Source: an uncultured Ignavibacteriales bacterium (GTDB taxonomy: Bacteria; Bacteroidota; Ignavibacteria; Ignavibacteriales; Ignavibacteriaceae). From it: a stretch of 64,000 nucleotides of DNA. Numbering within the stretch: position 1 is the first letter of the stretch; each line of letters starts with the position of its first letter. The stretch is taken from NCBI GenBank assembly GCA_903929035.1, contig CAIYTF010000127.1, positions 1-64,000 of the forward strand. The letters run 5' to 3'. A program made the translations under genes and the position numbers. Shown piece after piece: positions 17,195-26,618 of the stretch. The notes beneath the pieces were generated by a model. The model worked only from the letters and a program-made list of their open reading frames with translations, did not search any database and was not told the DNA's origin.

Positions 17195-18312
17195 CAGGAA
17201 TGAGAAGTCAACCTCACCGGCATAAGAAGTGAAAGAACTTCTTCAGCCTCACTATCCTGTTTATCGGGGAAAATAACCACTGCCCTGGTTGGGGTATCCA
17301 TTTGAATAATCACGTTTTCAGCATTCAAATGGTTAAGCAATTCAGACAAGAAAGTCGGGTTAAAAGAAATTTCCATAGATGATCCTTGAAAATCACAAGA
17401 AAGTGTATCTTCACCGCGTGACTGTGAATTAGAATCTTCCGATGACAGCTTAACTTGAGTTTTGGTAATGCTCAACTTAATCTGCTGATAGCGCGGATTG
17501 GAGAAAACAAGCATTCTCCGCACGGCAGCCGACAGTGCTTTTCGGTCAATAGTCAAAATATTTTCATTCTCAAGCGGAATAACATTGTTGTAATTAGGAA
17601 ATTTCTGGGTAATCAATTTTGAAATAATATAAAAATCCTGCATCTGAAAATGCACGTAATTTTGGCTGTAGTACATAGTCACATCGCCATCATCCATTGA
17701 TTTTAGTAAGATGCCGACAGTCTTTTCAGGAACAACGATGGAAGAAGGTGTTTCAAATGTAAAGTCTTTCAATGTTCGTCTGATTAACTTATGACCATCG
17801 GTTCCAACTACCACGAGTGCATCGGGAGTAAAATCAAACAACATACCGCAAATAGCCATACGCGTTTGATTGTTTTTATCAACGGAAAATAACGTGCCCT
17901 CAATAACTTCGCGCAACATTCTGCCCGATATAGTAAACACATTTTCTTTTTCCACTGAAGGAATTTGAGGAAAATTTTGTTCACTTGAATAATTAACAAA
18001 ATACTCACCGGTTTCAGTGCTGATTCTCAGCTTTAAATGGTCAACCGATTCCACCGTAAGCATCGTTTCAGGCAGTACCTTTACGATATTGGTAAAAAAG
18101 CCCGCGTCCGTGAGTAAATCGAAATCCTCATCTGCATCTATCGGCATAGTATATTGCAGAAAAATTTCTTCGTCAGATGAAGTCATAAAAAGCTGACCAT
18201 CTACAACTTGAATAGAATAATTTAAAAGTACCGGGTTTGTTGTCTTAGATATACCCGGGAATACCTTAGCAACTGCTTTATTTAGAGCATTACTGCTAAC
18301 TGAAAATTTCAT
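17194..18312 (-). CDS. dnaN: DNA polymerase III sliding clamp (beta subunit)
   Basis: DnaN forms the ring that tethers the replicative polymerase. The 372-aa length and three repeated clamp domains (starts MKFSVSSNALNKAVAKV; middle IVPEKTVGILLKSM; end VIIQMDTPTRAVVI) are standard, and the terminal 'LLMPVRL' is the usual C-terminal strand. It is the first gene of the minus-strand replication operon. dnaA, often its upstream neighbour, is not here; the 118-nt divergent gap instead faces a flavoprotein gene. Confidence 0.95.
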   Translation of the reverse strand: MKFSVSSNALNKAVAKVFPGISKTTNPVLLNYSIQVVDGQLFMTSSDEEIFLQYTMPIDADEDFDLLTDAGFFTNIVKVLPETMLTVESVDHLKLRISTETGEYFVNYSSEQNFPQIPSVEKENVFTISGRMLREVIEGTLFSVDKNNQTRMAICGMLFDFTPDALVVVGTDGHKLIRRTLKDFTFETPSSIVVPEKTVGILLKSMDDGDVTMYYSQNYVHFQMQDFYIISKLITQKFPNYNNVIPLENENILTIDRKALSAAVRRMLVFSNPRYQQIKLSITKTQVKLSSEDSNSQSRGEDTLSCDFQGSSMEISFNPTFLSELLNHLNAENVIIQMDTPTRAVVIFPDKQDSEAEEVLSLLMPVRLTSHS

Positions 18313-18430
18313 AGATGTTTCTCCATATTAACATAGAAAATTACGAAAAAAAAACTCCATATTCTAACATATTTATTAATAAATTGCATCATATAAAATT
18401 TAATCGCAAACTAACTGATTTTTAAAGTAA

Positions 18431-19600
18431 ATGAAATCGTTTTATGATGTAATCGTTGTTGGTGCAGGTCCCGCCGGCTCAACGGCGGCAAGATTCGCGG
18501 CTGAACAAGGTGTTTCGGTACTTATGCTTGAAAAAGACAGGGATGTTGGATCCCCTGTCAGGTGTGGTGAAGCAATCGGCAAAGCGGGTGTTGAAGAATT
18601 TATTACCCCTGATCCACGGTGGATTTGCGCGTATATAAATAAATTTTCTCTTAATGCCCCAAATGGCACAGAAACAATTGTAGAATATAAAGATACCGCG
18701 TATGTGCTTGAAAGAAAAATTTTTGATTATGAAATTGCCAAACTTGCCGCGAAAGCAGGCACGGAAATATTAACCAGGGCTTATGTGAATGGTTTAATAA
18801 TCGAGAATGATATTGTCAGCGGGGTAAAATATGAATATCGCGGCGAACAAATTGAAGCCGGTGCTAAAGTGGTTATCGCGGCTGATGGAGTTGAATCTCG
18901 CGTAGGCAGATGGGCAGGATTGCAAACACATATTGATTTTCGCGATATGGAAAGCTGCGTTCAAATTACGGCAACGCTTCCTTCAATAAACACCGAAACG
19001 TGCTATTTTTATCTTGGGAAGGAATTTGCTCCCGGCGGCTATTTATGGATTTTCCCGAAAGGCGAGTCTATTGCAAATATTGGTCTTGGTGTTGGAGGAA
19101 TAACAGGAAAGAATCACCAATCGGCACTGACATTTCTCAATCAATTTATGGAAAAAAGATTCCCCGATGCTTCAATATTGACTTCAATTGCCGGAGGTGT
19201 TCCCTGTATCCCAACCCTGCAAAAAATATCCGCCCCGGGCATTATGCTTGTTGGCGATGCTGCACGGCAAGTAAACCCTCTCAGCGGAGGCGGTATCGCG
19301 AGCGGAATGATTAGCGGGAAAATAGCCGGCGGAATTGCAGGTTCCGCGGTTAAAAACAACCGGCTTAATGATATATTGACTTATGACAAAGCCTGGCACG
19401 ACAGGTTAGGAAAACGGCACGAGACTTTTAATAAAATAAAAGAAGGCATTTATAATTTTTCCGATGAAAAATTTAATAAAATCGCCGGCGTGATTAACTC
19501 GATTCCCGTAGATAAACGAACGCTCGGAAAATTATTTACAACCGCCTTAATTAAACAGCCGTCATTGCTGCTTGACGTGGCAAAAGTGTTCGTGGTATAA
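18431..19600 (+). CDS. Geranylgeranyl reductase-family FAD-dependent oxidoreductase
   Basis: This 389-aa flavoprotein has the N-terminal dinucleotide fold DVIVVGAGPAGSTAARFAA, the family motif GSPVRCGEA, and the second FAD motif GIMLVGDAARQVNPLSGGGI near residue 280. Members reduce double bonds of isoprenoid chains (geranylgeranyl lipids, quinone side chains) or related substrates. The exact substrate cannot be read from sequence. It is transcribed away from dnaN and converges with recX, leaving only 16 nt between stop codons. Confidence 0.85.
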   Translation: MKSFYDVIVVGAGPAGSTAARFAAEQGVSVLMLEKDRDVGSPVRCGEAIGKAGVEEFITPDPRWICAYINKFSLNAPNGTETIVEYKDTAYVLERKIFDYEIAKLAAKAGTEILTRAYVNGLIIENDIVSGVKYEYRGEQIEAGAKVVIAADGVESRVGRWAGLQTHIDFRDMESCVQITATLPSINTETCYFYLGKEFAPGGYLWIFPKGESIANIGLGVGGITGKNHQSALTFLNQFMEKRFPDASILTSIAGGVPCIPTLQKISAPGIMLVGDAARQVNPLSGGGIASGMISGKIAGGIAGSAVKNNRLNDILTYDKAWHDRLGKRHETFNKIKEGIYNFSDEKFNKIAGVINSIPVDKRTLGKLFTTALIKQPSLLLDVAKVFVV

Positions 19601-19616
19601 GTCAATAGACTGATTA

Positions 19617-20276
19617 TTATTCCTCAAACATATTTTCATCAACCGCGGCGGAATTTAATATTTTCATTACTTCCTTAATTTCATAAAATGTATATCCCCG
19701 CTGCAATAAATAGGAGATGAGTTTTTTTGAAGATTCTTGTTCGGGAGTATTCCTTGATTGTAATTGCTTTAATTTTTTCTTGGCGGCAATCAATAAAGGC
19801 GGTTCTTCATCGGATTCATCTTCGTGTATCAAATCTATCGCTGCATCCGCTATTTTGGAATCGATTCCGCGCTGCCGAAGCATAAGACGAATTTTGTTTT
19901 TCCCAAATCGCTTGTGATAATAGGCATCCGCGCTATATTTTTCGGCAAATATTTTGTCATTAAGCAGAGATTCCCCGGTCAATTTTTGCAATGTCTCATT
20001 GACCAATTGCTTCTCGTAATTTTTCTTTATTAGCTTTCGATACAGTTCAAACCGGCTGTGCATACGTCTTTCAATAAAACGCAATGCAGATTCATATACA
20101 CGATGTTTGTTGGATTCGGCAAGCAGTTCTTCATAAACTGCATCTGTTAGAATATCTCCGCTTCGCAGCTGAAAGCGATATACAATATCAAACGAGAGGA
20201 GAAGTTTTGTATCAAGAAAAGCGACTGTCACTTTCGTTTCAGCCGCTTTTTTGATAGAAATTATTTCGTGAGCCAA
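19617..20276 (-). CDS. recX: RecX regulatory protein
   Basis: RecX binds RecA filaments and limits their activity. The 219-aa protein has the three-helix repeats typical of RecX: 'ALRFIERRMHSRFELYRKLIKKNY', 'LNDKIFAEKYSADAYYHKRFGKNKIRLMLRQRGID' and the C-terminal 'KLISYLLQRGYTFYEIKEV'. It starts 2 nt after the recA stop, the conserved recA-recX order. An extra N-terminal beta-like extension of about 55 residues precedes the repeats. Confidence 0.9.
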   Translation of the reverse strand: MAHEIISIKKAAETKVTVAFLDTKLLLSFDIVYRFQLRSGDILTDAVYEELLAESNKHRVYESALRFIERRMHSRFELYRKLIKKNYEKQLVNETLQKLTGESLLNDKIFAEKYSADAYYHKRFGKNKIRLMLRQRGIDSKIADAAIDLIHEDESDEEPPLLIAAKKKLKQLQSRNTPEQESSKKLISYLLQRGYTFYEIKEVMKILNSAAVDENMFEE

Positions 20277-20278
20277 AA

Positions 20279-21352
20279 TTACGATTTAGCTGATTTTTTT
20301 TCTTTCACTACAGGCGCAGGTTTTTCTATTTCCGTGACAGGTTCTTCGGTGCCATCACCTTTAATCATTCCAAGCCTGACTTTAACAGCTGCCGCGATGT
20401 CATCAAATAGGGCAGGACTTTCGATCATCTTCTGACGAAAAGCTTCCCTGCCTTGGAAACGATCTTCCTTATATGTAAACCACGCGCCGCTCTTTTTCAC
20501 TATATTAAAGTTAGTTGCCAAATCAAGAAGGTCGCCTGATTTACTGATGCCTTCATTATAAAGAACATCAAATTCAACTTCTTTAAATGGAGGAGCAACT
20601 TTGCTCTTGACAATCTTAACTTTAACTCTGCTGCCAATACTCTCGGCACCGTCTTTAATTTGGGCAATTTTCCGTATGTCCATACGAACTGAGGCGTAAA
20701 ATTTCAGCGCGTTGCCGCCGGTGGTAGTTTCAGGATTACCAAACATAATACCTATTTTCATACGAAGCTGATTTGTGAAAATTACGCAGGTTTTTGAACG
20801 GCTGATAGCTCCTGTAAGTTTCCGCAATGCCTGCGACATTAAACGCGCCTGCATTGCCATTTGTGCATCACCCATATCGCCTTCAATCTCCGAGCGCGGA
20901 ACCAGCGCGGCAACCGAATCAATAACAATTACATCTATTGCATTGCTGCGAACCAATGTATCCACAATTTCCAAACCCTGTTCGCCATAATCAGGCTGAG
21001 ATATCAATAAATTATTGGTATCAACACCAAGCCGTTTCGCGTAGTTAATATCAAGCGCGTGTTCAGCATCAATGAAAGCCGCGAGTCCTCCCAGTTTTTG
21101 GGCTTCGCTTATGATGTGCAGACAAACAGTTGTCTTTCCGCTTGATTCGGGACCATATATTTCAACAATTCTTCCTCTTGGAACGCCGCCAATACCTAAA
21201 GCATAATCAAGTGATAACGCGCCGGTTGGGATTGACTCAACCTTGTTAATAACACCATCCCCCAATTTCATTATAATTCCCTTGCCATAGGCTTTTTCCA
21301 AAGTCAGGATGGCTTCATCAACTATTTTTATTTTGTCGTCACGTTCACTCAT
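20279..21352 (-). CDS. recA: RecA recombinase
   Basis: RecA forms filaments on single-stranded DNA for recombination and triggers LexA self-cleavage. The 357-aa protein has Walker A GPESSGKT (67-74), Walker B-type [10 protein letters not shown], and DNA-binding loop motifs [20 protein letters not shown] and [20 protein letters not shown]. The C-terminal tail is rich in K and E. It lies between cinA and recX, a grouping also common in Firmicutes. Confidence 0.97.
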   Translation of the reverse strand: MSERDDKIKIVDEAILTLEKAYGKGIIMKLGDGVINKVESIPTGALSLDYALGIGGVPRGRIVEIYGPESSGKTTVCLHIISEAQKLGGLAAFIDAEHALDINYAKRLGVDTNNLLISQPDYGEQGLEIVDTLVRSNAIDVIVIDSVAALVPRSEIEGDMGDAQMAMQARLMSQALRKLTGAISRSKTCVIFTNQLRMKIGIMFGNPETTTGGNALKFYASVRMDIRKIAQIKDGAESIGSRVKVKIVKSKVAPPFKEVEFDVLYNEGISKSGDLLDLATNFNIVKKSGAWFTYKEDRFQGREAFRQKMIESPALFDDIAAAVKVRLGMIKGDGTEEPVTEIEKPAPVVKEKKSAKS

Positions 21353-21418
21353 TATTGCTCCAATGCTAAAATATTATTCATTTTAATACAAAAATTACAA
21401 TTAAAAACCATAAGAAAC

Positions 21419-21440
21419 GAAAATTCATTTGAGAATTTTC
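21419..21440. promoter_or_regulatory. Perfect 8-6-8 palindrome upstream of recA
   Basis: GAAAATTC and GAATTTTC form perfect inverted arms around 6 bp, about 67 nt upstream of the recA start. The geometry equals that of the palindrome over the lexA promoter but the sequence differs, so it may be a separate operator or chance in AT-rich DNA. Confidence 0.3.
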
Positions 21441-21452
21441 ATATTTTTATGC

Positions 21453-22709
21453 CTATACATCAAATGAAATTCCAAGCAGCATTCGCCTGATTAAAGCCAA
21501 GGCTGCCTGAGTCGCCCTTTTTTTATTTAATACCCTGTCATCACCAAATTGGAGTTTAACTGCTTTCACGCTATTTGCATCGCTGATTCCAATATATACT
21601 AATCCAATTGGTTTATCCGGCGTTGCTCCTGTCGGACCAAGAATACCCGTGATTCCTAAACCAATATCAGCCCCGCTATTTAAACGAATACCAACAGCCA
21701 TTTGCTTGGCAGCTTCTTCAGAGACGGCTCCAAATTTGGTAATCGTATTAATATCAACATTTAAAAGTTCAACTTTTGCCGCGTTACTATAAGAGATAAT
21801 ACCACGTTCAAAATATTCGCTCGCGCCGGAAATATTGGTAATTCGGCCTGCTATATTCCCACCGGTACAAGATTCCGCGGTTGCAAGTTTCAGCCCCCGT
21901 TCTTTCAACATCCTGCCGACAACCTCGGCTAAATCATCCTCGTTTTTGCCATAAATAAATCTCCCTGCCGCGGCACGTATTTTCTGCTCTATCTCATCTA
22001 ATCGAGATTCCGCGATTTCTTTTGTTGCAGCACAGACAGTAATTCGCATTTTTACTCCTTCCGGATTAGGGAGGAATGCCAGCTTTGCTCCTTGTAAAAT
22101 TTCATCAAGGCTGCCGAGTTTCTCAAACAAAGTAGATTCCGGAATTCCTGTCGTAAGCAATGTTGATTTAGCAGTATAATGAGCTGCTGAACTATTGAGA
22201 ACAGTTAACCGCGGCAACACAAAACTTGTCATCATAGCTTTCATTTCATAAGGAACACCGGGCATTACTGCCATTATTTTACCATCGCGTTCAATCCAAA
22301 ACCCGGGGGCAGTTCCCATAGTATTTCTGATTGCAATAGCAGCTTCCGGCACCAGCGACTGTTCTTCATTAATTCGGGAAAGCGGGCGATTTAATTTTTT
22401 GAATCGCGCCTGAACATCACTCAACACATCTTCATTCCGTACCAATCCGCATTGAAAAAAAATACATACTGCCGCTCTTGTAATGTCATCGTGAGTGGGT
22501 CCCAATCCGCCGGTGACTATAACCAAATCGTAATTCTTCATTGCCATTGCAAATGCATCAAGAATAATGTCTTCTTCATCGCCTATCACTGTTACTTTCG
22601 CGACAGTAACCTGTGCATCTGTAAGATGCTCGCCAATATAGGCGGCATTCGTATTAACCGTCTGTCCAATTAACAGTTCATCCCCTATAGAAATAATTTC
22701 TGCTTTCAT
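21453..22709 (-). CDS. cinA: CinA-family nicotinamide-nucleotide amidase / damage-inducible protein
   Basis: The 418-aa protein has an N-terminal MoaB/MogA-like domain (MKAEIISIGDELLIGQTVNTNAAYIG; VIVTGGLGPTHDDITR) and a C-terminal CinA amidohydrolase domain (LATAESCTGGNIAGRITNISGASEYFERGIISYSN; GITGILGPTGATPDKPIGLVYIG). The C-terminal domain deamidates NMN in pyridine-nucleotide recycling. It precedes recA with a 100-nt gap, so joint transcription is possible. Confidence 0.93.
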   Translation of the reverse strand: MKAEIISIGDELLIGQTVNTNAAYIGEHLTDAQVTVAKVTVIGDEEDIILDAFAMAMKNYDLVIVTGGLGPTHDDITRAAVCIFFQCGLVRNEDVLSDVQARFKKLNRPLSRINEEQSLVPEAAIAIRNTMGTAPGFWIERDGKIMAVMPGVPYEMKAMMTSFVLPRLTVLNSSAAHYTAKSTLLTTGIPESTLFEKLGSLDEILQGAKLAFLPNPEGVKMRITVCAATKEIAESRLDEIEQKIRAAAGRFIYGKNEDDLAEVVGRMLKERGLKLATAESCTGGNIAGRITNISGASEYFERGIISYSNAAKVELLNVDINTITKFGAVSEEAAKQMAVGIRLNSGADIGLGITGILGPTGATPDKPIGLVYIGISDANSVKAVKLQFGDDRVLNKKRATQAALALIRRMLLGISFDV

Positions 22710-22746
22710 AATTAACTTATCCGTTTCTTTTGTGGATTAAAATTTC

Positions 22747-22934
22747 ATAACTGTTTAGGTCAAAAATAGTAGATATATTTATTTCCCGTTAGGGAATAAA
22801 TGTTTGTAGAAAAAACATACCACCCGTAGCCGTGATTTCCCGTAGGGAATATATGTTTTATTCGTTACCTGTCCCTAAAACGACATATATTCTCCCGTGA
22901 AACGGGACAGGCTCTAACGGGAAAAAACAGTTAC
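22747..22934 (-). repeat. Family B element, second copy (inverted relative to 5180-5433)
   Basis: Left end ATAACTGTTTAGGT and right end AAAACAGTTAC bound 188 bp whose interior is the reverse complement of the copy at 5180-5433 (for example CCCGTGAAACGGGACAGG and TTCCCGTAGGGAATATATG). AAATTTC flanks both ends, one base short of a perfect 8-bp duplication. It sits between cinA and pgpA. Confidence 0.8.
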
Positions 22935-22959
22935 AAATTTCGATAAATATATTTGAATC

Positions 22960-23427
22960 TCAAATCAGCCAATTTCTTATCGGTTCAAACATCACTAACA
23001 AGTTCATAATAATACAGGTATATACACCGCCAATAATATCATCCATCATAATACCATAACCTCCGGGAAGTTTCTCTGCCTCACGGGCGGGAGATGGTTT
23101 CACTATGTCAATTGCCCGCCAAACAAAAAAAGTTACGGCAGCAAGCAATATACTTTTAGGCAAAAACAAAAGAGATATCCACATCCCTGCAACTTCATCC
23201 TGCGTGCATTCGGCAGGGTCTTTGCCGTATTGTTTTTCAAACAAATTACCCGTGTAAAATCCGTACAGTGAAATAATGACAGATGCCGATAATAGAATTT
23301 TCCAATTAACCATTCCGGGAATGAACCAATAAAGAAGCAGCCCCGCGGCACTGCCAAATGTTCCGGAGGCAAATGGAATGTAGCCCGTGTAAAACCCGGA
23401 TCCAAAAAATTTATGTATAGGATTCAT
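22960..23427 (-). CDS. pgpA: Phosphatidylglycerophosphatase A
   Basis: PgpA removes phosphate from phosphatidylglycerophosphate, the last step to phosphatidylglycerol. The 155-aa protein has the family opening GSGFYTGYIPFASGTFGSA, a central 'DPAECTQDEVAGMW' segment with catalytic acidic residues, and a C-terminal MMDDIIGGVY. Three or four TM helices are evident. Its start overlaps the pgsA stop by one base, so the two consecutive pathway enzymes are coupled. Confidence 0.9.
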   Translation of the reverse strand: MNPIHKFFGSGFYTGYIPFASGTFGSAAGLLLYWFIPGMVNWKILLSASVIISLYGFYTGNLFEKQYGKDPAECTQDEVAGMWISLLFLPKSILLAAVTFFVWRAIDIVKPSPAREAEKLPGGYGIMMDDIIGGVYTCIIMNLLVMFEPIRNWLI

Positions 23428-24017
23428 TAGCTCTTGAAGATTGTTTTTAAATACTGTTTGTTATCTAACACGTAGAGAATACCCGAGTGTACAGTGATAA
23501 ATGCTATTAACCACAATAAACCGCCAATAATCATCGGGTGTAATGCCCAATAAAAATAATCTTTGTAGCGAAGTGCCCAATCACCGTGCTTTTCTGCAAC
23601 ATACATTATCAATAGGTAATATAAATATACCATCTGAATAAATGTCTTCCACTTCGCGTATTTACTTGTTGTAAAAGATATTCCGCGATATTCCGCGATA
23701 CCGCGAAATCCTGTGACAAAAAAATCGCGTAACAAAATTATCAGCGACAGCCACAACGACAGTACACCAAGATAGACGAAAGAAAATATTGCTCCTGCAG
23801 TTAGGATTTTGTCTGCCATCGGATCCCAGAATTTACCCCAATTAGTTATATAATTAAATTTTCGCGCGAGCCATCCGTCATACCAGTCGGTGAGTGCCGC
23901 GATAATAAATATGATTAACGATATTTCTTTAAAATTTCTGCCATCAGCCAAAAAGAAATAAATAAATACCGGCGTTAATATAATGCGGAGAACCGTTAAT
24001 TGATTTGGAAGTATCAT
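23427..24017 (-). CDS. pgsA: CDP-diacylglycerol-glycerol-3-phosphate 3-phosphatidyltransferase
   Basis: PgsA makes phosphatidylglycerophosphate from CDP-diacylglycerol. The 196-aa membrane protein contains the CDP-alcohol phosphotransferase signature D-x2-DG-x2-AR-x8-9-G-x3-D-x3-D as DWYDGWLARKFNYITNWGKFWDPMAD. At least four TM helices surround it. It directly precedes pgpA and follows a DUF971 gene by 9 nt. Confidence 0.93.
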   Translation of the reverse strand: MILPNQLTVLRIILTPVFIYFFLADGRNFKEISLIIFIIAALTDWYDGWLARKFNYITNWGKFWDPMADKILTAGAIFSFVYLGVLSLWLSLIILLRDFFVTGFRGIAEYRGISFTTSKYAKWKTFIQMVYLYYLLIMYVAEKHGDWALRYKDYFYWALHPMIIGGLLWLIAFITVHSGILYVLDNKQYLKTIFKS

Positions 24018-24026
24018 ATAGAAAAC

Positions 24027-24323
24027 TTAATCCGAAACCGGCTGAAAATGAAGTTTTGAATATTCATAAATTCCGGTGTTGTGTCCATCTTCCCATATTA
24101 GATTTATTGCATAAGAACCGACAGGACGTATCTCGCGGAGTGTGATTTGTGATGTCATAAACAGCGGAATAAATGTACTGCTCCATTTGCCGCGTTCTTC
24201 TTCACATATCGCGCACGGACATAACTCACGTAAATACATCAAAGAATAAACGCGGGACTCGCCGTCTTTCCAGACAAGTTTCAGTTTTGTTTTATCGAGT
24301 ACTTCTATTTTTTCCGGTTTCAT
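24027..24323 (-). CDS. DUF971-domain protein
   Basis: The 98-aa protein matches DUF971 (the GBBH-like N-terminal domain): 'KLKLVWKDGESRVYSLMYLRELCPCAICEEE' followed by 'REIRPVGSYAINLIWEDGHNTGIYEYSKL'. Related domains bind metal through clustered cysteines; here C35, C37 and C40 form CPCAIC. Stand-alone versions are linked to iron-sulfur or cofactor assembly, but a specific role is not established. It heads the DUF971-pgsA-pgpA group. Confidence 0.82.
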   Translation of the reverse strand: MKPEKIEVLDKTKLKLVWKDGESRVYSLMYLRELCPCAICEEERGKWSSTFIPLFMTSQITLREIRPVGSYAINLIWEDGHNTGIYEYSKLHFQPVSD

Positions 24324-24390
24324 CGGGGCAGTGTTATATCATTGCAGCAACAATGGCAAATAATATTCTCTATGTTAAAAAAATTGAAAA

Positions 24391-24425
24391 TTTTCTGAAC
24401 AGGAATATTTAGCGGGTTCAGAAAA
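24391..24425. other. Inverted repeat in the divergent gap before the oxidoreductase gene
   Basis: TTTTCTGAAC (24391-24400) and GTTCAGAAAA (24416-24425) are perfect 10-bp arms around 15 nt. The word GTTCAGAAA also starts family C elements, so this may be a remnant of one. The rest of 24324-24618 is AT-rich with a TACTTTTG box at 24521-24528 that could be a -7 element for the gene at 24619. Confidence 0.45.
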
Positions 24426-24618
24426 CGATGAACTGAAAGTTACGATTTTTATCTATAAATAATGGAAAGAAATTACAGGAAATTTCAATATTTGATTCTG
24501 TATTAATTAACGAAAAGTGTTACTTTTGTATTTTATATTGTTATGTATATATGAAGGTTCCCGAGTATTTAGAGCGGGCAGCAAGTCCGCCTGTATGTAT
24601 TGAAATGGAGATTTAGTT

Positions 24619-25617
24619 ATGATTAAGATTCGCGGACGGCTTCCCAAGAAATTAAAATGGGGAGTGATGGGGCTAGGAAAGTTTTCTGAAACCGCCATAC
24701 TTCCCGCGTTAATGAATACCCGCAAGGCGCGGACAGTTTCTGTTTACAGCCGCAGCTCCGCTCGCGCGAAAACAATTGCTGATAAATTTTCAATTCCGAA
24801 TCACTATGCTGATATGGAGGAGTTTTTGAAATCTGATATTGAGGCAGTGTATGTCGGAAGTGCAAATGTAGATCATTTTAACTATGTGATAGCCGCGGCT
24901 AAAGCAAAAAAGCACATTCTTTGCGACAAACCGCTCGCGCTTAATTCGGCGGAGGCAGAAGAAATGGTTCGTGTTTGCAAAGAAAATAATGTTTTACTCG
25001 CGGTAAACTACGTTTATAGATTTCACCCGTTGATTGATAAGGCAAAAGAGCTGATTGAGAAACAAACGATAGGCAAACTGATTTCGATAACAGCGAATTT
25101 TAATATAAATTGTCCGCCGGATAATAATTTTCGTTTCCAAAAGAAAATGAGCGGCGGCGGGGTTATGAGGGATTTGGGGACCCATACAATTGATATGTTT
25201 CGATTCTTGAATGGGGAAATGGACCCTGTTGCCTGCGTGCTTGATAACTTGCTATACCCTATCGAGGTGGAAGATTACGCGACAGGATTGCTGCATTTTA
25301 AATCAGGGGGGTATGCTTCTTTTTCTGTTTCATCCAACAGTGCCCGCGCGTTTAACCGGATTGAAGTGCTTGGCACGCGCGGAAGTGTCAATATCGAAAA
25401 TTTAATAAGCAGCAGATTTTCTTCTGCCAAAATGACTATTCTGCTGGAACACGAAGCTAAGAAAGCCTTCAGGAAGCGCGCGAATAAGCTGCATATATCA
25501 TTTCGCTCCATCACCAATTCATTTTTAAAAGGAACGCGGCCTATTGTTACCGGCGAGGATGGCTTGATCAATATGCGGTTAATGGAACAGCTCGAAAATT
25601 ATGCCAAAAAAATATGA
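24619..25617 (+). CDS. Gfo/Idh/MocA-family oxidoreductase
   Basis: This 332-aa NAD(P)-dependent sugar or polyol dehydrogenase-like protein has the Rossmann opening KWGVMGLGKFSETAILPAL, the family CDKPLA motif with the conserved lysine, and the substrate-domain motif GGGVMRDLGTHTIDMFRFL with D and H in catalytic positions. The substrate cannot be named. Its last 17 nt overlap the class II aldolase gene, so the pair probably acts in one carbohydrate route. Confidence 0.85.
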   Translation: MIKIRGRLPKKLKWGVMGLGKFSETAILPALMNTRKARTVSVYSRSSARAKTIADKFSIPNHYADMEEFLKSDIEAVYVGSANVDHFNYVIAAAKAKKHILCDKPLALNSAEAEEMVRVCKENNVLLAVNYVYRFHPLIDKAKELIEKQTIGKLISITANFNINCPPDNNFRFQKKMSGGGVMRDLGTHTIDMFRFLNGEMDPVACVLDNLLYPIEVEDYATGLLHFKSGGYASFSVSSNSARAFNRIEVLGTRGSVNIENLISSRFSSAKMTILLEHEAKKAFRKRANKLHISFRSITNSFLKGTRPIVTGEDGLINMRLMEQLENYAKKI

Positions 25618-26257
25618 ACTGATAAAATTCTGTCATAGAGTTCATCAGGCAGGATATGTAGCGGCAACTGATGGTAATCTTTCTATCCGGATGCCTGACG
25701 GAACTATTTTAATTACCGCATCGGGAAAACGAAAAGAAGATATATCGCGCAGCAATATTTGCCGTGCCACTCTGGAAGGCGGATTATTGTCCTCTAATAA
25801 GAAATACTCAACCGAGAGTAAATTACATTTTCATATATACAAACAAAGACCTGAGATTAACGCGGTGATACATTGCCACCCGCCTTTCGCGACTGCATTC
25901 GCGATCTCGGACAAATCTCTTGATGTTCCCGTGCTGCCTGAAATTATTTTGACGTTAGGAAGAATTCCCCTTTGCAATTATGCCGCTCCCTCAACCGATG
26001 CTCTTCCAAATTCGTTGAATGACACGATTCAATACGCGAACGTATTTTTATTGCAAAACCACGGTGCTGTTGCAGTCGGTAAATCTATTAATGAAGCATA
26101 TAACCATATTGAAAAACTTGAACACTACGCGAGAGTAATGCTGAACGCGGAATTGCTGGGCGGAGCAAAACAATTAAGCAGAGATCAGATTGATGAACTG
26201 TATCGGCTCGCGCCAACCGTGTATGGTTCTAATATAGATGCGAGGAATAGATATTAG
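25601..26257 (+). CDS. Class II aldolase/adducin-family protein
   Basis: The 218-aa protein resembles L-fuculose-phosphate aldolase and ribulose-phosphate epimerase relatives. Zinc ligands are recognisable as HCHPP (two histidines) and QNHGAV (third histidine), with the catalytic glutamate in STESKLHFH. The N-terminal TDGNLSIRMPDGTILITASGKRK is the phosphate-binding part. Overlap with the oxidoreductase gene gives a two-gene sugar-metabolism unit; the real substrate is unknown. Confidence 0.85.
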   Translation: MPKKYELIKFCHRVHQAGYVAATDGNLSIRMPDGTILITASGKRKEDISRSNICRATLEGGLLSSNKKYSTESKLHFHIYKQRPEINAVIHCHPPFATAFAISDKSLDVPVLPEIILTLGRIPLCNYAAPSTDALPNSLNDTIQYANVFLLQNHGAVAVGKSINEAYNHIEKLEHYARVMLNAELLGGAKQLSRDQIDELYRLAPTVYGSNIDARNRY

Positions 26258-26285
26258 AAATGATGAATCTTGTGAAAGAAAAATC

Positions 26286-26325
26286 GTAACTGTTTAGGTC
26301 AAAAATAGATAATAGCAGATATATT
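26286..26325 (+). repeat. Family B left-end remnant joined to a family A element
   Basis: GTAACTGTTTAGGTCAAAAATAG is identical to the left arm of the copy at 22747, followed by a diverged AGATATATT. The family A copy begins immediately after at 26326 and the rest of B is missing, so A probably inserted into or recombined with a B element. Confidence 0.7.
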
Positions 26326-26594
26326 GTAACTACTCAGCCTGTTCTTGAATTTGTCCCAACGGGACTAAATTTGAATAACCGTGAGTGCTAACTCACGGAA
26401 AAGTAAGCCCAGACTAATAACGTCCCCGAAAGGGGGCGAACTAACTACGCGGCGTGAATTTGCCCCCTTCGGGGACATAGATGCTTTTTATCATTCTCCC
26501 GTGAGTTGTCACTCACGGTTATTCAAATTTAGTCCCTTTGGGACATAATATCAGTACCGTATATTTTCTTGATTTCAGGAGGCTGAGTAGTTAC
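26326..26594 (+). repeat. Family A element, full copy between convergent genes
   Basis: This is a 269-bp copy with ends GTAACTACTCAGCCT and AGGCTGAGTAGTTAC and the full set of internal hairpins, over 90% alike to 4118-4382 by eye. No target duplication is seen because the left flank is a family B remnant. It occupies the gap between the class II aldolase and hemN, which converge, and its hairpins could serve as a two-way terminator. Confidence 0.85.
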
Positions 26595-26618
26595 GGAAAA
26601 AGTATTATCGCGTGCGTA

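Noticed and set aside
17194-18430. Replication origin next to dnaN
   Set aside because: dnaA is absent and the 118-nt gap shows no DnaA-box cluster; the dnaN-recF-gyrB-gyrA order alone is not enough.
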